57,476 bases of DNA from Ignisphaera cupida (GCF_030186535.1 NZ_JASNVW010000007.1:1-57476), one strand, 5' to 3'. Positions 8,477-16,620 are shown, counted from the stretch's first letter. The notes: generated from the letters alone by a model not told the origin. Made by a program: numbers and translations.

Positions 8477-8479
8477 TGG

Positions 8480-8902
8480 CTAAGCGCTTTCCCTAACAAT
8501 ATTTGGAGAATCTAATGAGTGTCTCCACAGCCCCTTCTTAAAGCTTATCACAACAATACCTAGTTCATCTATTGTTGCATCAGTAATAAGCGGTTCTATT
8601 AAATGTGGATCAACAGCTATATATGCATAAACTGATGATAGAACTCTTCCCCTTTCATCAAGTAGCTCAACAAGATACTTCTTTCTAGAGATATAATTAT
8701 GTGTAACCGTAGATGCTAACTCAACCTCAACTATATCCATATCCTCTAAAGACAGTCCAAGCTCCTCAGCAACACTTTTATCAACAACAACCACAGGCTC
8801 ATCACTTTCAGCACCACCATTAACCAATACCCTCAAAACCTTATTTCTACCTGTATCTCTATCAACAATCCTTATCCACACTCTAACAACCACTAGACAC
8901 AC
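8480..8902 (-). CDS. Retropepsin-like (clan AA) protein lacking the catalytic Asp
   Basis: 140 residues with the layout of archaeal clan-AA aspartic-protease-like proteins: RVLVNGGAES at the position of the usual LVDTGA, then KSVAEELGL, a central beta region, and DATIDELGIVVISF where the family has the LG..AL..LGL turn. The catalytic Asp-Thr-Gly is replaced by Asn-Gly-Gly, so proteolysis is doubtful. The start is GTG at 8902. It overlaps the end of the small upstream frame (8883-9029) and its 3' end lies three bases from the convergent RNA-ligase-like gene. The function is unknown. Confidence 0.55.
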   Translation of the reverse strand: MCLVVVRVWIRIVDRDTGRNKVLRVLVNGGAESDEPVVVVDKSVAEELGLSLEDMDIVEVELASTVTHNYISRKKYLVELLDERGRVLSSVYAYIAVDPHLIEPLITDATIDELGIVVISFKKGLWRHSLDSPNIVRESA

Positions 8903-9029
8903 CCTTAGGCACTAAAACTCTGACAATTCTATACCTTCCATACTTTAACCTCTTATTTCTCAAAATCTTTACCTTGCCACTAACAATAGCATCAAACAAC
9001 TCCTTATCTATAACAACTTTTAAACCCAC
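8883..9029 (-). CDS. Small basic 48-residue protein, unrecognised
   Basis: A short frame directly upstream of, and overlapping by 20 bases, the retropepsin-like gene. It reads from a GTG at 9029 to a TAG at 8883, with the segments VVIDKELFDAIVSGK and KRLKYGRYRIVRVLV. It is rich in Lys and Arg and could be an antitoxin-like or regulatory partner, but I do not recognise a family. An AGGTGG sequence overlaps the start and a TTTATTAG TATA-like element lies about 50 bases upstream. Support is the overlap and sensible composition. Confidence 0.4.
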   Translation of the reverse strand: MGLKVVIDKELFDAIVSGKVKILRNKRLKYGRYRIVRVLVPKGVSSGC

Positions 9030-9203
9030 CTAAACAACACCTTTGAATTCCGTTTTAAACCCACGTCACTAAGCTAATAAATTTATCCTACTCAATTCTA
9101 TATTGCTGAATCAAGTACCTACCAAACCTATGTTTTTTGCAATTACCTGCAAAACATTTTTATCCAATGAGTTGAAAAATTGTAGAGTTTCTTTGAATTA
9201 TTG

Positions 9204-10096
9204 CTAGATTTTCTTAACCTTTAGAATGTAGTGATATGCTGAATTTGCTGCTATAGCCCCTTCAGCCACTGCAACAACTATTTGTTCAAATCTCACTTTG
9301 TGTGGTCTGCCAGCAACATCACCTGCTGCAAAAACTCCTGGCAGGTTTGTGCTCACATCTGGTTTCACAGCTATGTACCCATTTTCATCAAGTTCTAAAC
9401 CAATTTTCTTTAACAATTCTACAGGTGGTTGAGATTCAATTTCTATGAAAATCCCGTCAACGTTGATAATTCTCTCCTCCCCTGTGTTAACATTTTTAAT
9501 TTTTATTGCCTCTACCTTGCTGCTTCCAATGATCTTGGTAACAACTGTGTTTAGAATTGGTTCAATTTTTGGATTATTCAAAACCTTCTCTACGTAAATT
9601 AGAAATGCTTTAAAACATTTCTTCTGTGAATAACATAGACTTTTCTAGCAAAGGAGGTTAGGTGAAGAGCACTACCCAAAGCTGAGTCTCCTCCACCAAC
9701 AACTCTATCTCTAAAGAAAGGAGCATCGCAAACAGCACAATAGGAAACACCTCTTCCAATCAACCTATCCTCGCCAGGAACACCAAGCTTCCTCTTCTCA
9801 CATCCAATAGCAATTACAACAGCATAACCACAAAAAACATCGCCATTAACAGTCTCAACACATCAAAGATCATTGCTTCTCCTTAGATTCTCCATAGGAT
9901 TGCCAACAACTATTTCAACACCATATTTTCTAACATGTTTTTCAAAGAGATTGACAAGTTCATTACCAGGAACATCAGGAATGCCAGGATGGTCATCAAC
10001 AAGAGGAGCAACAGCCATTTTACCTCCAAGATCCTTTGTAACAATAATGGTCTTTAAATCAAATCTAGCCAAGTAAATAGCTGCTGTTAAACCAGC
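9204..10096 (-). pseudogene. trxB: Broken thioredoxin reductase (FAD/NAD pyridine nucleotide-disulfide oxidoreductase)
   Basis: Pieces of one TrxB-like flavoprotein lie in order. The N-terminal FAD site survives only as AGLTAAIYLARFD (from about 10096), with the GAGP part missing. A TGA stop follows ENLRRSNDL near 9863. The next segment has the redox motif YCAVCDAPFF and a GGGDSALG NAD site. A one-base frame change follows in HRRNVLKHF / KCFKAFLIYVEKVL near 9615. The last third (9204-9581) is intact with GVFAAGDVAG. Three separate lesions make this a pseudogene unless the sequence is poor here. Homologues are about 310-330 residues and reduce thioredoxin or a glutaredoxin-like partner. Confidence 0.85.
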
Positions 10097-10476
10097 GAGG
10101 AAAACGCTCTATTTCCTATGCTAGAAGAGAAGGGGGTTCCAAGAGAAGGTGGCCCTATAGGGGTTATGCTTGAAGAACACAACATTGGCAGAGAATATAT
10201 TAGAGGATTGGAGGAAGGGGTTAAAAGCTTTATATGGGTATTGAAACTGGGCTAAGAGATATTATTGAAAACGGAACTGGCTATATTCAGCTTCTAAGAA
10301 ATCACATTTGGATAGAAGACAACATTTTATTCCAAATAGCACTGCAGTTTCTAAATGAAGATGATGATGCAAAGCTTGTTGAAGAATTTGAGGAAATAGA
10401 GGAAAAGAGAATAGGTCATGGAAAACACGAAGAGCTTGTAAAAAGTATTGAGGATTTGTCTAAAGAGTTCAACTAG
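10094..10476 (+). pseudogene. Broken hemerythrin-domain (HHE) protein
   Basis: The plus strand holds EENALFPMLEEKGVPR, then GPIGVMLEEHNIGREY, then after a frame change the stretch GYIQLLRNHIWIEDNILF. These match the second half of the hemerythrin HHE domain, where His and Glu bind a di-iron site. The first helices with their His ligands are missing, and the frame shifts at the AAAA of GGTTAAAAGC (about 10225). A stop lies just upstream of the first conserved codon. It abuts the truncated trxB head to head within a few bases, so one deletion probably removed both start regions. Confidence 0.75.
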
Positions 10477-10598
10477 TTTTGCCAAAACAAAACACAGTTA
10501 TGTCAAGAAATTATTTCAAAGCTTTAACCAAAGACCTTGTGCTTAGATATTGAGAAGTAATTGATAAAAAATAAAATTGTTTTTACCTTAACCCAACC

Positions 10599-10790
10599 CT
10601 ATTTACTTTTCTTCTTCCCAATCCAGTAAACAAATCCTGCTATTATCCAGCAAATCAATGTGCTTATTGGTGTGAATGTGCAGTGTGAGTAGTATCCAAT
10701 GAGATTTGGCTTCTTTGCTAGTGCTGGTACTAGAGTTGAAATGCCTAGGGCAATGAATATTGCCGTGACAAGCCAGTAATACCACTTCAT
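10599..10790 (-). CDS. Small two-helix membrane protein
   Basis: A 63-residue protein with two hydrophobic segments (YYWLVTAIFIALGISTLV and TLICWIIAGFVYWIG), a loop containing Pro-Asn and a Cys, and a basic KKKSK tail that should face the cytoplasm. I chose the ATG at 10790 because GGTGGAG lies five bases upstream; the frame is open to 10853. It is divergent from the corrinoid protein gene. The family and function are not recognised. Confidence 0.6.
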   Translation of the reverse strand: MKWYYWLVTAIFIALGISTLVPALAKKPNLIGYYSHCTFTPISTLICWIIAGFVYWIGKKKSK

Positions 10791-10877
10791 GTTTCTCCAC
10801 CCTAATGAAAATGATATGCCAAGAAAACTTAAAGGTTTATGTTGTTTAAACATTTGTGTTTGTTGAGGTGTTAGTAG

Positions 10878-11534
10878 TTGGATTCTCGAAGCAATGTTTT
10901 AAATAAGATGTATAGTGGTATTGTGAATCTTGAGTCTGTTAAACAATATTGTGAAGAAGCCATTGGGTTTGGTGTAAATATTCAGGATGTTATTGGTGTT
11001 GTGACAAAAGCTCTTGAAGTTGTTGGTAAGAAGTATGAGGAGGGTGAGTACTTCTTGTCTGAACTTATAATGGCTGGTGAAATTGTTAAGGAGTGTTTTG
11101 AAGTGTTTGAATTGCATATACCTAGTAGCCAACGCCAGTTTATTGGTAGAATTGTTGTTGGAACTGTTGAGGGGGATCTTCATGATATTGGCAAAAATCT
11201 TTTCATAATGTTTTCAAAGTCTATGGGTTTTGAGGTTATTGATCTTGGTGTTGATGTACCTCCACAAAAATTTGTTGATGCAATAAAGCAGTACAACCCA
11301 GACATAGTTGCAATGTCAGCACTTATAACAACTGCGCTATCATCAATTGAGAAAACTATGAAGGCTCTTAAAGAGCATGGTCTTAGAGACAAGGTTAAGG
11401 TGATTATTGGTGGTGCTGCTGTATCGAAAGAGTTTGTAGAAAGTGTTGGTGCTGATGCTGGTGGTGTAGACGCATTTGAAGGTGCTCTCATATGTAGAAA
11501 GTGGGTTGAGGAAAAAGCAAAACAGAATAGATGA
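10878..11534 (+). CDS. Corrinoid protein of a methyltransferase system (copy 1)
   Basis: A 218-residue B12-binding protein like MtbC/MttC/MtaC. Residues 1-85 form the four-helix cap (EVVGKKYEEGEYFLSELIMAGE) and residues 88-218 the Rossmann B12 domain, with DLHDIGKN at 100-107 supplying the cobalt-ligating His102, followed by VIDLGVDVPP and the IIGGAAVSKEF loop. Such proteins carry a methyl group on cobalt between a substrate methyltransferase and an acceptor enzyme. The start is TTG. It is followed 14 bases later by a UroD-type methyltransferase gene, its likely partner. A paralogue is at 15283. Confidence 0.92.
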   Translation: MDSRSNVLNKMYSGIVNLESVKQYCEEAIGFGVNIQDVIGVVTKALEVVGKKYEEGEYFLSELIMAGEIVKECFEVFELHIPSSQRQFIGRIVVGTVEGDLHDIGKNLFIMFSKSMGFEVIDLGVDVPPQKFVDAIKQYNPDIVAMSALITTALSSIEKTMKALKEHGLRDKVKVIIGGAAVSKEFVESVGADAGGVDAFEGALICRKWVEEKAKQNR

Positions 11535-11548
11535 TTAGGTGATGGGCT

Positions 11549-12652
11549 ATGCACAAACCTCTTACACATAGAGAGCGTCTTCTAAGGGTTTTCAGTTTTC
11601 AAAGTGTTGATAGAGTACCTAACTACGAGTTTGGGTATTGGAAAGAAACAATAGATAGATGGCATAACGAGGGTCTTCCACAGCACATCAAATCTGATAA
11701 GGATGTTGAGAAATACCTTGGTCTAGAAGGTATTGAGAGTTTAGAGAGCATACCTGTAGTAGTTGGCTTGTGGCCTCCGCCAATAGAATTTGTTTTGAGG
11801 GAGGAAGACGATAAGGAGGTTGTTGCTGATGGGCTTGGAGGAATCTATGTTAGAAAGAAGTATGTTTCTGCAGTACCACACTACATCAGATTCCCAATTA
11901 GAAGTAAAGATGATTGGAAGAAGATTAAAAGGTTTCTCGATTTCGAAACACCTGGTAGAATTTCTCTAAATTGGAGCGATATTGTTGAAAAGTATAGGAA
12001 TAGGGACTACCCATTGAGAATATTTGTTGGTAGCTTAGTTGGGTGGCTAAGAGATTGGATGGGGATAGAGGGCTTGTCAAAAGCTTTTTACAGAGACCCT
12101 GACTGGGTTGAGGAAATGGTTGATACAATAGCTGATCTAGTTGTTAAAATACTAGATGTTGTGTTAAGAGATGTTGTACCTGATATGGCGTGGTTTTGGG
12201 AGGATATAGCCTATAACAAAGGCCCTCTAATCTCCCCCAAGCTCTTCGAAAAATATATTGTGCCAAGATACAAGAGAATAACAAAACTTTTAAACGCCTA
12301 TGGGGTTAAGATAGTTGTTGTTGATTGCGATGGGAATATAGAGCTTCTTGTACCTGGCTGGCTCGATGGCGGGGTAAACTGCATGTTCCCACTTGAGGCA
12401 AGGTATGTAGATCCATATAAACTCAGAAGAGAATATGGCGAAAAGATTCTTCTCATGGGTGGTGTAGACAAAATGGCTTTGATAGCAGGTGAAAAAGCTA
12501 TTGATAAAGAACTTGAGAGACTAACTCCACTGCTTGAGGAAGGTGGATACATACCAACAGTAGATCATAGAGTACCTCCAGAGGTTTCATACAAAAACTA
12601 CCTGTACTACATAGAGAGAAAAAGAGAGTGGCTGGAAAAGCACCATCCATAA
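11549..12652 (+). CDS. UroD-family methyltransferase (MtaA/CmuA-like), copy 1
   Basis: A 367-residue protein of the uroporphyrinogen-decarboxylase superfamily. It starts LTHRERLLRVFSFQSVDRVPNYE, as these proteins do, and has MAWFWEDIAYNKGPLISP and, later, LMGGVDKMAL with the C-terminal YIPTVDHRVPPEVSYKNY. In corrinoid systems such proteins move methyl groups between a substrate or coenzyme and the corrinoid protein, using a zinc site. It directly follows corrinoid protein copy 1, so methyl transfer is far likelier than haem synthesis. The methyl donor is unknown. It is intact, unlike the copy at 14005. Confidence 0.88.
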   Translation: MHKPLTHRERLLRVFSFQSVDRVPNYEFGYWKETIDRWHNEGLPQHIKSDKDVEKYLGLEGIESLESIPVVVGLWPPPIEFVLREEDDKEVVADGLGGIYVRKKYVSAVPHYIRFPIRSKDDWKKIKRFLDFETPGRISLNWSDIVEKYRNRDYPLRIFVGSLVGWLRDWMGIEGLSKAFYRDPDWVEEMVDTIADLVVKILDVVLRDVVPDMAWFWEDIAYNKGPLISPKLFEKYIVPRYKRITKLLNAYGVKIVVVDCDGNIELLVPGWLDGGVNCMFPLEARYVDPYKLRREYGEKILLMGGVDKMALIAGEKAIDKELERLTPLLEEGGYIPTVDHRVPPEVSYKNYLYYIERKREWLEKHHP

Positions 12653-12786
12653 AACCATGACAATGCTACTCAAATTCAAAAACCTGTAGCTGTACTAGTA
12701 AATTACTACAACCCCCAAACCCTCCAATTTTTGCAAACAGTGTTCATAGCTTATTAATGCTGCTAATAAGGCTGTTTTCGATTAGC

Positions 12787-12800
12787 GATAAATTTAAATG
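12787..12800 (+). promoter_or_regulatory. TATA-like promoter of the structured RNA
   Basis: GATAAATTTAAATG is a good archaeal TATA box. It predicts a transcript start near 12818-12825, just before the first stem of the GC-rich RNA candidate. No reading frame on this strand starts nearby. Confidence 0.5.
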
Positions 12801-12821
12801 CTTTTGATTGCTTCTATTTAC

Positions 12822-13022
12822 TTGATAAGAAATCCTCTGTGATCCGCTATGCGGTGAGAGGGGGTGAGAGAGTAAGAGTTGCAGATGGGAGCCTTGTGGC
12901 GTTGGGCTCGACAGGGTCCCATGAGGCTTGGGTGAAGCTGGTGAACCCAAGCCTAGGGCCAACCCCACCCACGGAGTTAAAAGTGATTGAAACCAATTAA
13001 AAGTACCGTGAGTGGGGAAACG
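12822..13022 (+). ncRNA. Candidate structured RNA with a kink-turn
   Basis: A GC-rich island in AT-rich DNA with no plausible coding frame. Stems seen directly are: CCTC (12834-12837) with GAGG (12858-12861), enclosing bulge TGT, tandem G.A pairs and CCGC/GCGG, which fits a kink-turn of the kind bound by L7Ae; ATGGGA with TCCCAT (12885-12922); the perfect 9-base GGCTTGGGT with ACCCAAGCC (12925-12953); and CCCCACCCACGG (12963-12974) with CCGTGAGTGGGG (13005-13016), 12 pairs with one G.U. A TATA box lies upstream. I see none of the universal motifs of RNase P RNA or SRP RNA, nor a tRNA. The ends are approximate and the class is unknown. Confidence 0.55.
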
Positions 13023-13097
13023 CTAGTATTAGAATAGCTGGGAATAGCTGGTAGAAGTGTTAAAGCAGAAAAAGCTTTGACTTGAGTGATGCTTTTA

Positions 13098-13502
13098 ATG
13101 AGTTTTGATAGGTATAGGGATTGGTTTGAAGAAGCTATTGATGATTTTGAAGCTGCTCAGATACTGCTTGAAATGGGTAAGTGGAGCAAAGCTTGTTTCT
13201 TTTCTCATCAAGCTGTTGAAAAAGCTTTGAAGGCCCTTTTAATCAAAAAACTTGGTGTTTATAGACATACCCACAGCGTTGCTGCTCTCATAAACGAAAT
13301 CTCATCTAGAATAGCTCTGCCCAGCGATCTTGCGAAGTTGGCTAGCAAACTTGATAGATACTACATACCCACGAGATATCCAAGTGCATGGCCATCTCTA
13401 CCTCCACACAAGCACTATTCAAGAAGTGATGCTGAGGAAGCTGTTAGAATTGCTTATGAGGTGATAAACTTTGTTAAGAGAACCATTGAGACAGATTCTT
13501 AG
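13098..13502 (+). CDS. HEPN-domain protein (toxin of a HEPN/MNT pair)
   Basis: A 134-residue helical HEPN protein. FSHQAVEKALKALLIKK is the second-helix signature and YIPTRYPSAWPSLPPH is the conserved loop of the COG2250-type HEPN group, in which Arg and nearby polar residues form the putative RNase site. In known pairs the HEPN protein is the toxin and the nucleotidyltransferase blocks it by adding AMP to a conserved Tyr; here Y in DRYYIPTRY is a candidate. The frame opens at GTG 13086 and ATG 13089, but ATG 13098 (MSFDRYRDW) fits the family start best. It overlaps the MNT gene by 32 bases. Confidence 0.88.
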   Translation: MSFDRYRDWFEEAIDDFEAAQILLEMGKWSKACFFSHQAVEKALKALLIKKLGVYRHTHSVAALINEISSRIALPSDLAKLASKLDRYYIPTRYPSAWPSLPPHKHYSRSDAEEAVRIAYEVINFVKRTIETDS

Positions 13503-13821
13503 CAAAGAAAATGTTAGAGATTTGACTGAGGAGCTAACCCAGCTACTTGAAAACATTGCAAAAACATATAAACCACTAAAGATAGTAATAACAGGATCTC
13601 TAGCTGAGGACAAGTTTGTGAGAGGGTTAAGCGATATAGATGTTCTTGTAGTAGTCAAGGAAATGAGAGAGAATATGGAGAGATTTCTCATGCACTCAAT
13701 AAAAGATGTTGATGTGGAAATAACAATAGTTTCGGAAAAAGAACTTGAAGAAGCTATTAAGAGAGGCAATGAATTCTATATACAAGCAATTGAAAAAGGC
13801 ATAGTTGTTTACACCTCCTAA
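13471..13821 (+). CDS. MNT-type minimal nucleotidyltransferase (antitoxin)
   Basis: A 116-residue DNA polymerase beta-superfamily nucleotidyltransferase. IVITGSLAEDKFVRGLSDIDVLVVV holds the GS...D-x-D motif near residues 41-58, and the third acidic residue is in DVEITIV. It overlaps the HEPN gene, the classic layout of a HEPN/MNT toxin-antitoxin module, and would act as the antitoxin. The start is TTG. The pair sits between the two corrinoid/UroD units. Confidence 0.88.
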   Translation: MLREPLRQILSKENVRDLTEELTQLLENIAKTYKPLKIVITGSLAEDKFVRGLSDIDVLVVVKEMRENMERFLMHSIKDVDVEITIVSEKELEEAIKRGNEFYIQAIEKGIVVYTS

Positions 13822-13965
13822 TTCCATTTACCGAGATCATATTTTAATCCCTTAACCAAGATTTGTATATACTTCAAACTTCTATTCTTATTCAACTCAC
13901 TTTCAAAATATTAGAGATATGGCTTTTTGGATTAAGGAGACAACTTTGCAAAACGTTAAATTTTT

Positions 13966-13988
13966 ATCTTTATGAAAAACATAAAGAT
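13966..13988. promoter_or_regulatory. Perfect inverted repeat, possible operator
   Basis: ATCTTTATG, five A's, then CATAAAGAT form a perfect 9-base palindrome 17 bases upstream of the UroD copy 2 start. It follows a TTAAATTTTTA TATA-like element and would overlie the expected transcription start, the right place for a repressor site. A short 5' hairpin in the RNA is the alternative. Confidence 0.5.
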
Positions 13989-14004
13989 AATTTAGGTGCT
14001 ATAG

Positions 14005-15270
14005 TTGATTCCACGTGAAAGAGTTGTTTTAGCTTTGAAGCATGAGGAGCCTGATAGAGTGCCAATAGACTTTGGTGCTACGCTCACTACCGGTGTTCAT
14101 GTATGTGTATATAACGAGTTGAGAAAGACTTTGAATTTATTTGTTAAACCTATTAAAGTAATTGATTTTGGTCAACAATTAGCTGAAGTTGAAGCAGAAA
14201 TTTTGAGGCTTTTCCAAGTTGATGTAATTAATATTAATAGAGTTCTTGATCCTTGTGCCCCTATAGAAATACCTTTTTTCAAGTAGAAGAAGTGGGTTCA
14301 TAGATGTGGTTTTGAAGTTGAAATACCGGATAAAATAAACATTGTTGAGGAGGAGAATAGGTATGTTGCATACTGGAATGGAAATGTCATAGGGTTTATG
14401 CCTAAGAAGGGATATTATTTTGAGGGTTTTAACAGAGTTAAACCCCCGCTTGGCGATATAAATAGTGTTAGCGATGTTAAAAACTATGATTGGAGCAGTG
14501 CCAAAATCTCTACAGAGCATCTGGAGTTTCTTAAAAAGCGTGCTGAGTGGCTATACAAAAACACGGATTACGCTCTACTATTCTTCTCAGGATATGCATA
14601 TTTGGGAGGATGCGCAATGGGTTTTCATGAGTGGGGTCAGGGGCTTAGGGGCTGGGCAAAGTGGTTAGCAGATCTAAGAGTCAGAAAGCCATTAGCCGAG
14701 GCAATACTGGATCAAATGATGGAGATTCTCAAATACAATGTAGAGAACATTGTTTCTACACTAAAAGACTATGTTCAAGTTATTGCTTTTGGTGATGATT
14801 TTGGTACTGAGGAGGGTCCTCAAATTAGTGTTGAAATTTTTAGAGAGTTTTATAAGCATAGATTTGAAGAGTTGTTTAGTATTGTTAAGAGAAGAAGTAA
14901 AATGTTTATATATTTCCATAGCTGCGGCTCTATATACCCAATAATTAAAGAGCTTATTGATGCTGGTATAGATGCTATTAACCCTGTTCAAATATCTGCT
15001 AAGGGTATGGACCCTGAGAAGCTTAAGAGGGATTATGGTGAGCAAGTAACATTCTGGGGTGGTGGCGCGGATACCCAACATGTTTTACCATTTGCAAAAC
15101 CTGATGAGGTTGTTGAGCATGTTAAGAAGTTGATCAAGATATTTGCTCCTGGCGGTGGATTCGTTTTTGCATCAGTACACAATATTCAGCCACCAACACC
15201 ACCAGAAAACATTGTTGCAATGTTTGAAACAGCTTATAAATATGGTAAATACCCAATAAGAGCTAGCTAA
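14005..15270 (+). pseudogene. UroD-family methyltransferase copy 2 with in-frame TAG
   Basis: One 421-codon frame of the UroD/MtaA superfamily, interrupted only by a TAG at 14284-14286 (PFFK-stop-KKWVHRCGFEVEIP). Before the stop is IPRERVVLALKHEEPDRVPIDFG, the family start. After it come FMPKKGYYFEG, VIAFGDDFGTEEGPQIS, FIYFHSCGSIYPIIKEL and the C-terminal FWGGGADTQHVLP, all well conserved. The frame on both sides is unchanged and there is no other lesion. It could be a fresh nonsense mutation, a sequencing error, or read-through. Pyrrolysine is possible in principle for UAG in methyltransferase systems, but TAG is an ordinary stop for many genes here. Corrinoid copy 2 follows at once. Confidence 0.8.
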
Positions 15271-15282
15271 AGGTAATTGAAG

Positions 15283-15972
15283 ATGAGCAACGTTTTGAAT
15301 TCTATTGTTGATTCCCTAGCCAATTTAGATATGGATAACATTATAAAATTTGTTAAAGAAGCTATTGAAAAATTTGATGTTAGAAGTGTTATAGATGCTC
15401 TTGCAGAGGGTATGAGAGTTGTTGGTGAAAAGTATGAAAGGGGTGAGTACTTTGTTTCGGATTTGATAGTATCTGCAGAAATATTTAATGAGGCTATGAA
15501 TATTGTTAAGCCAAAGATTTTAGAGCTTAGAAAAGAGGTTAAGCCTATTGGAAGAGTTGTTATAGGTACTGTCTATGGAGATATTCACGACATTGGAAAG
15601 AATCTTGTGAAAACATTTTTAGAGGCAAACGGTTTTGAGGTTATTGATCTTGAAGTAGATGTTCCAGTTGAGAAATTTGTTGAAGCTGTTAAGCAGTACA
15701 ACCCAGATATTGTTGGTATGAGTGCTTTACTAACATCAACAATGATTCACATGAAAGATGTTATAGATGCTCTCAAGAAAGAGGGTTTGAGAGACAAGGT
15801 GAAGATTATTGTTGGTGGAGCACCAATAACAGAGGAATTTGCAAAATCAATTGGAGCAGATGCATATGGTGAAAACGCATATAAAGCAGTGGAAATATGC
15901 AAGAAACTAGTGGAGGAGCTTAGGAAAACATGTAATACCTCGTTATACCCATGCCCTCTTTCAATCCAATAA
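15283..15972 (+). CDS. Corrinoid protein of a methyltransferase system (copy 2)
   Basis: A 229-residue paralogue of the corrinoid protein at 10878, with the same helical cap (GMRVVGEKYERGEYFVSDLI) and B12 domain. DIHDIGKN supplies the cobalt-binding His, followed by EVIDLEVDVPVEKFVEAVKQYNPDIVGMSALLTS and IIVGGAPIT. It starts 12 bases after the UroD copy 2 stop, with ATG at 15283 preferred over TTG at 15277. It should accept methyl groups from the UroD partner, if that is made. It is intact, which argues that the unit is or was recently in use. Confidence 0.92.
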   Translation: MSNVLNSIVDSLANLDMDNIIKFVKEAIEKFDVRSVIDALAEGMRVVGEKYERGEYFVSDLIVSAEIFNEAMNIVKPKILELRKEVKPIGRVVIGTVYGDIHDIGKNLVKTFLEANGFEVIDLEVDVPVEKFVEAVKQYNPDIVGMSALLTSTMIHMKDVIDALKKEGLRDKVKIIVGGAPITEEFAKSIGADAYGENAYKAVEICKKLVEELRKTCNTSLYPCPLSIQ

Positions 15973-16101
15973 AAATAAAGCTATAGATCTTGCTAATATA
16001 GCGCAATGCTTGTGTTATTTCAATGATTTAACATCATCACTAATGTTTTATGATCATTGCTATTGCCTTGGCCTAACAAGCTAAAAAGTTTCTATACTAC
16101 T

Positions 16102-16365
16102 TCAACACAAAAATATATTAAACATTAAAGGAATCCACAAATGGAATTGAAAGATGTTCATTGGGATGAGCGCTGCAAAACCCAAAACCTCTGGAAACAC
16201 GTAGATAACTCTACCACTGGACATGGCCATGTTCAAAGCCTTGTTAAAAACATCGATATTATTAGCCACAACATCTACTAGCACCATCCCAGAATTCACA
16301 GCTGAAGCAACTACAGGTAGTGGTGAAAGCAGTAGTAATATGCATAGAGCTAAACCATAAACTCT
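16102..16365 (-). pseudogene. Fragment of an exported protein, cut by a CRISPR-like repeat
   Basis: Read leftwards, the frame gives a signal-peptide-like LALCILLLLSPLPVVASA, then VNSGMVLVDVVANNID and SGRVIYVFPEVLGFAALIP, before running into the CRISPR-repeat-like unit at 16131-16153. There is no ATG, GTG or TTG start ahead of the signal segment. I read it as the broken first part of a secreted or membrane protein. The family is not recognised. Confidence 0.35.
16131..16153 (+). repeat. Solitary CRISPR-repeat-like unit
   Basis: GAATCCACAA followed by ATGGAATTGAAAG, a 23-base version of the array 1 repeat lacking one central base. No second copy lies within a spacer length on either side. It is in the same orientation as array 1. 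The surrounding 15973-16620 stretch holds no intact gene. Confidence 0.75.
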
Positions 16366-16620
16366 CTAAACACCCATTGAAACTACGCCTATACAAAACT
16401 TAGAACCACAGCTAATTAAAGCTTTTGAACTATTTACCGCAATGCTGCAACACCTTATTTAAAGACTTTTCTGCATTAACAAATTGTTAATACAGCATGA
16501 GGATTGCAAAGAAGTTAATGATACATTTTTAACATTGTGTTGTTGGTGTTTAGGCATTTTGTTTTAATTTTTGGTTAGGTTTATATCTTTCGCTGTGGAA
16601 GTGGCTTTCGGTGTGGAAGC

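Noticed and set aside
12744-12968. A minus-strand frame rich in Ser, Pro and Leu
   Set aside because: It covers the GC-rich structured RNA candidate, has odd composition and no ribosome-binding site.
12822-13022. RNase P RNA, SRP RNA or tRNA for the structured region
   Set aside because: The GAGGAAAGTC and ACAGAAA blocks of RNase P, the SRP helix 8 motif and a T-loop GTTCRA were looked for and not seen.
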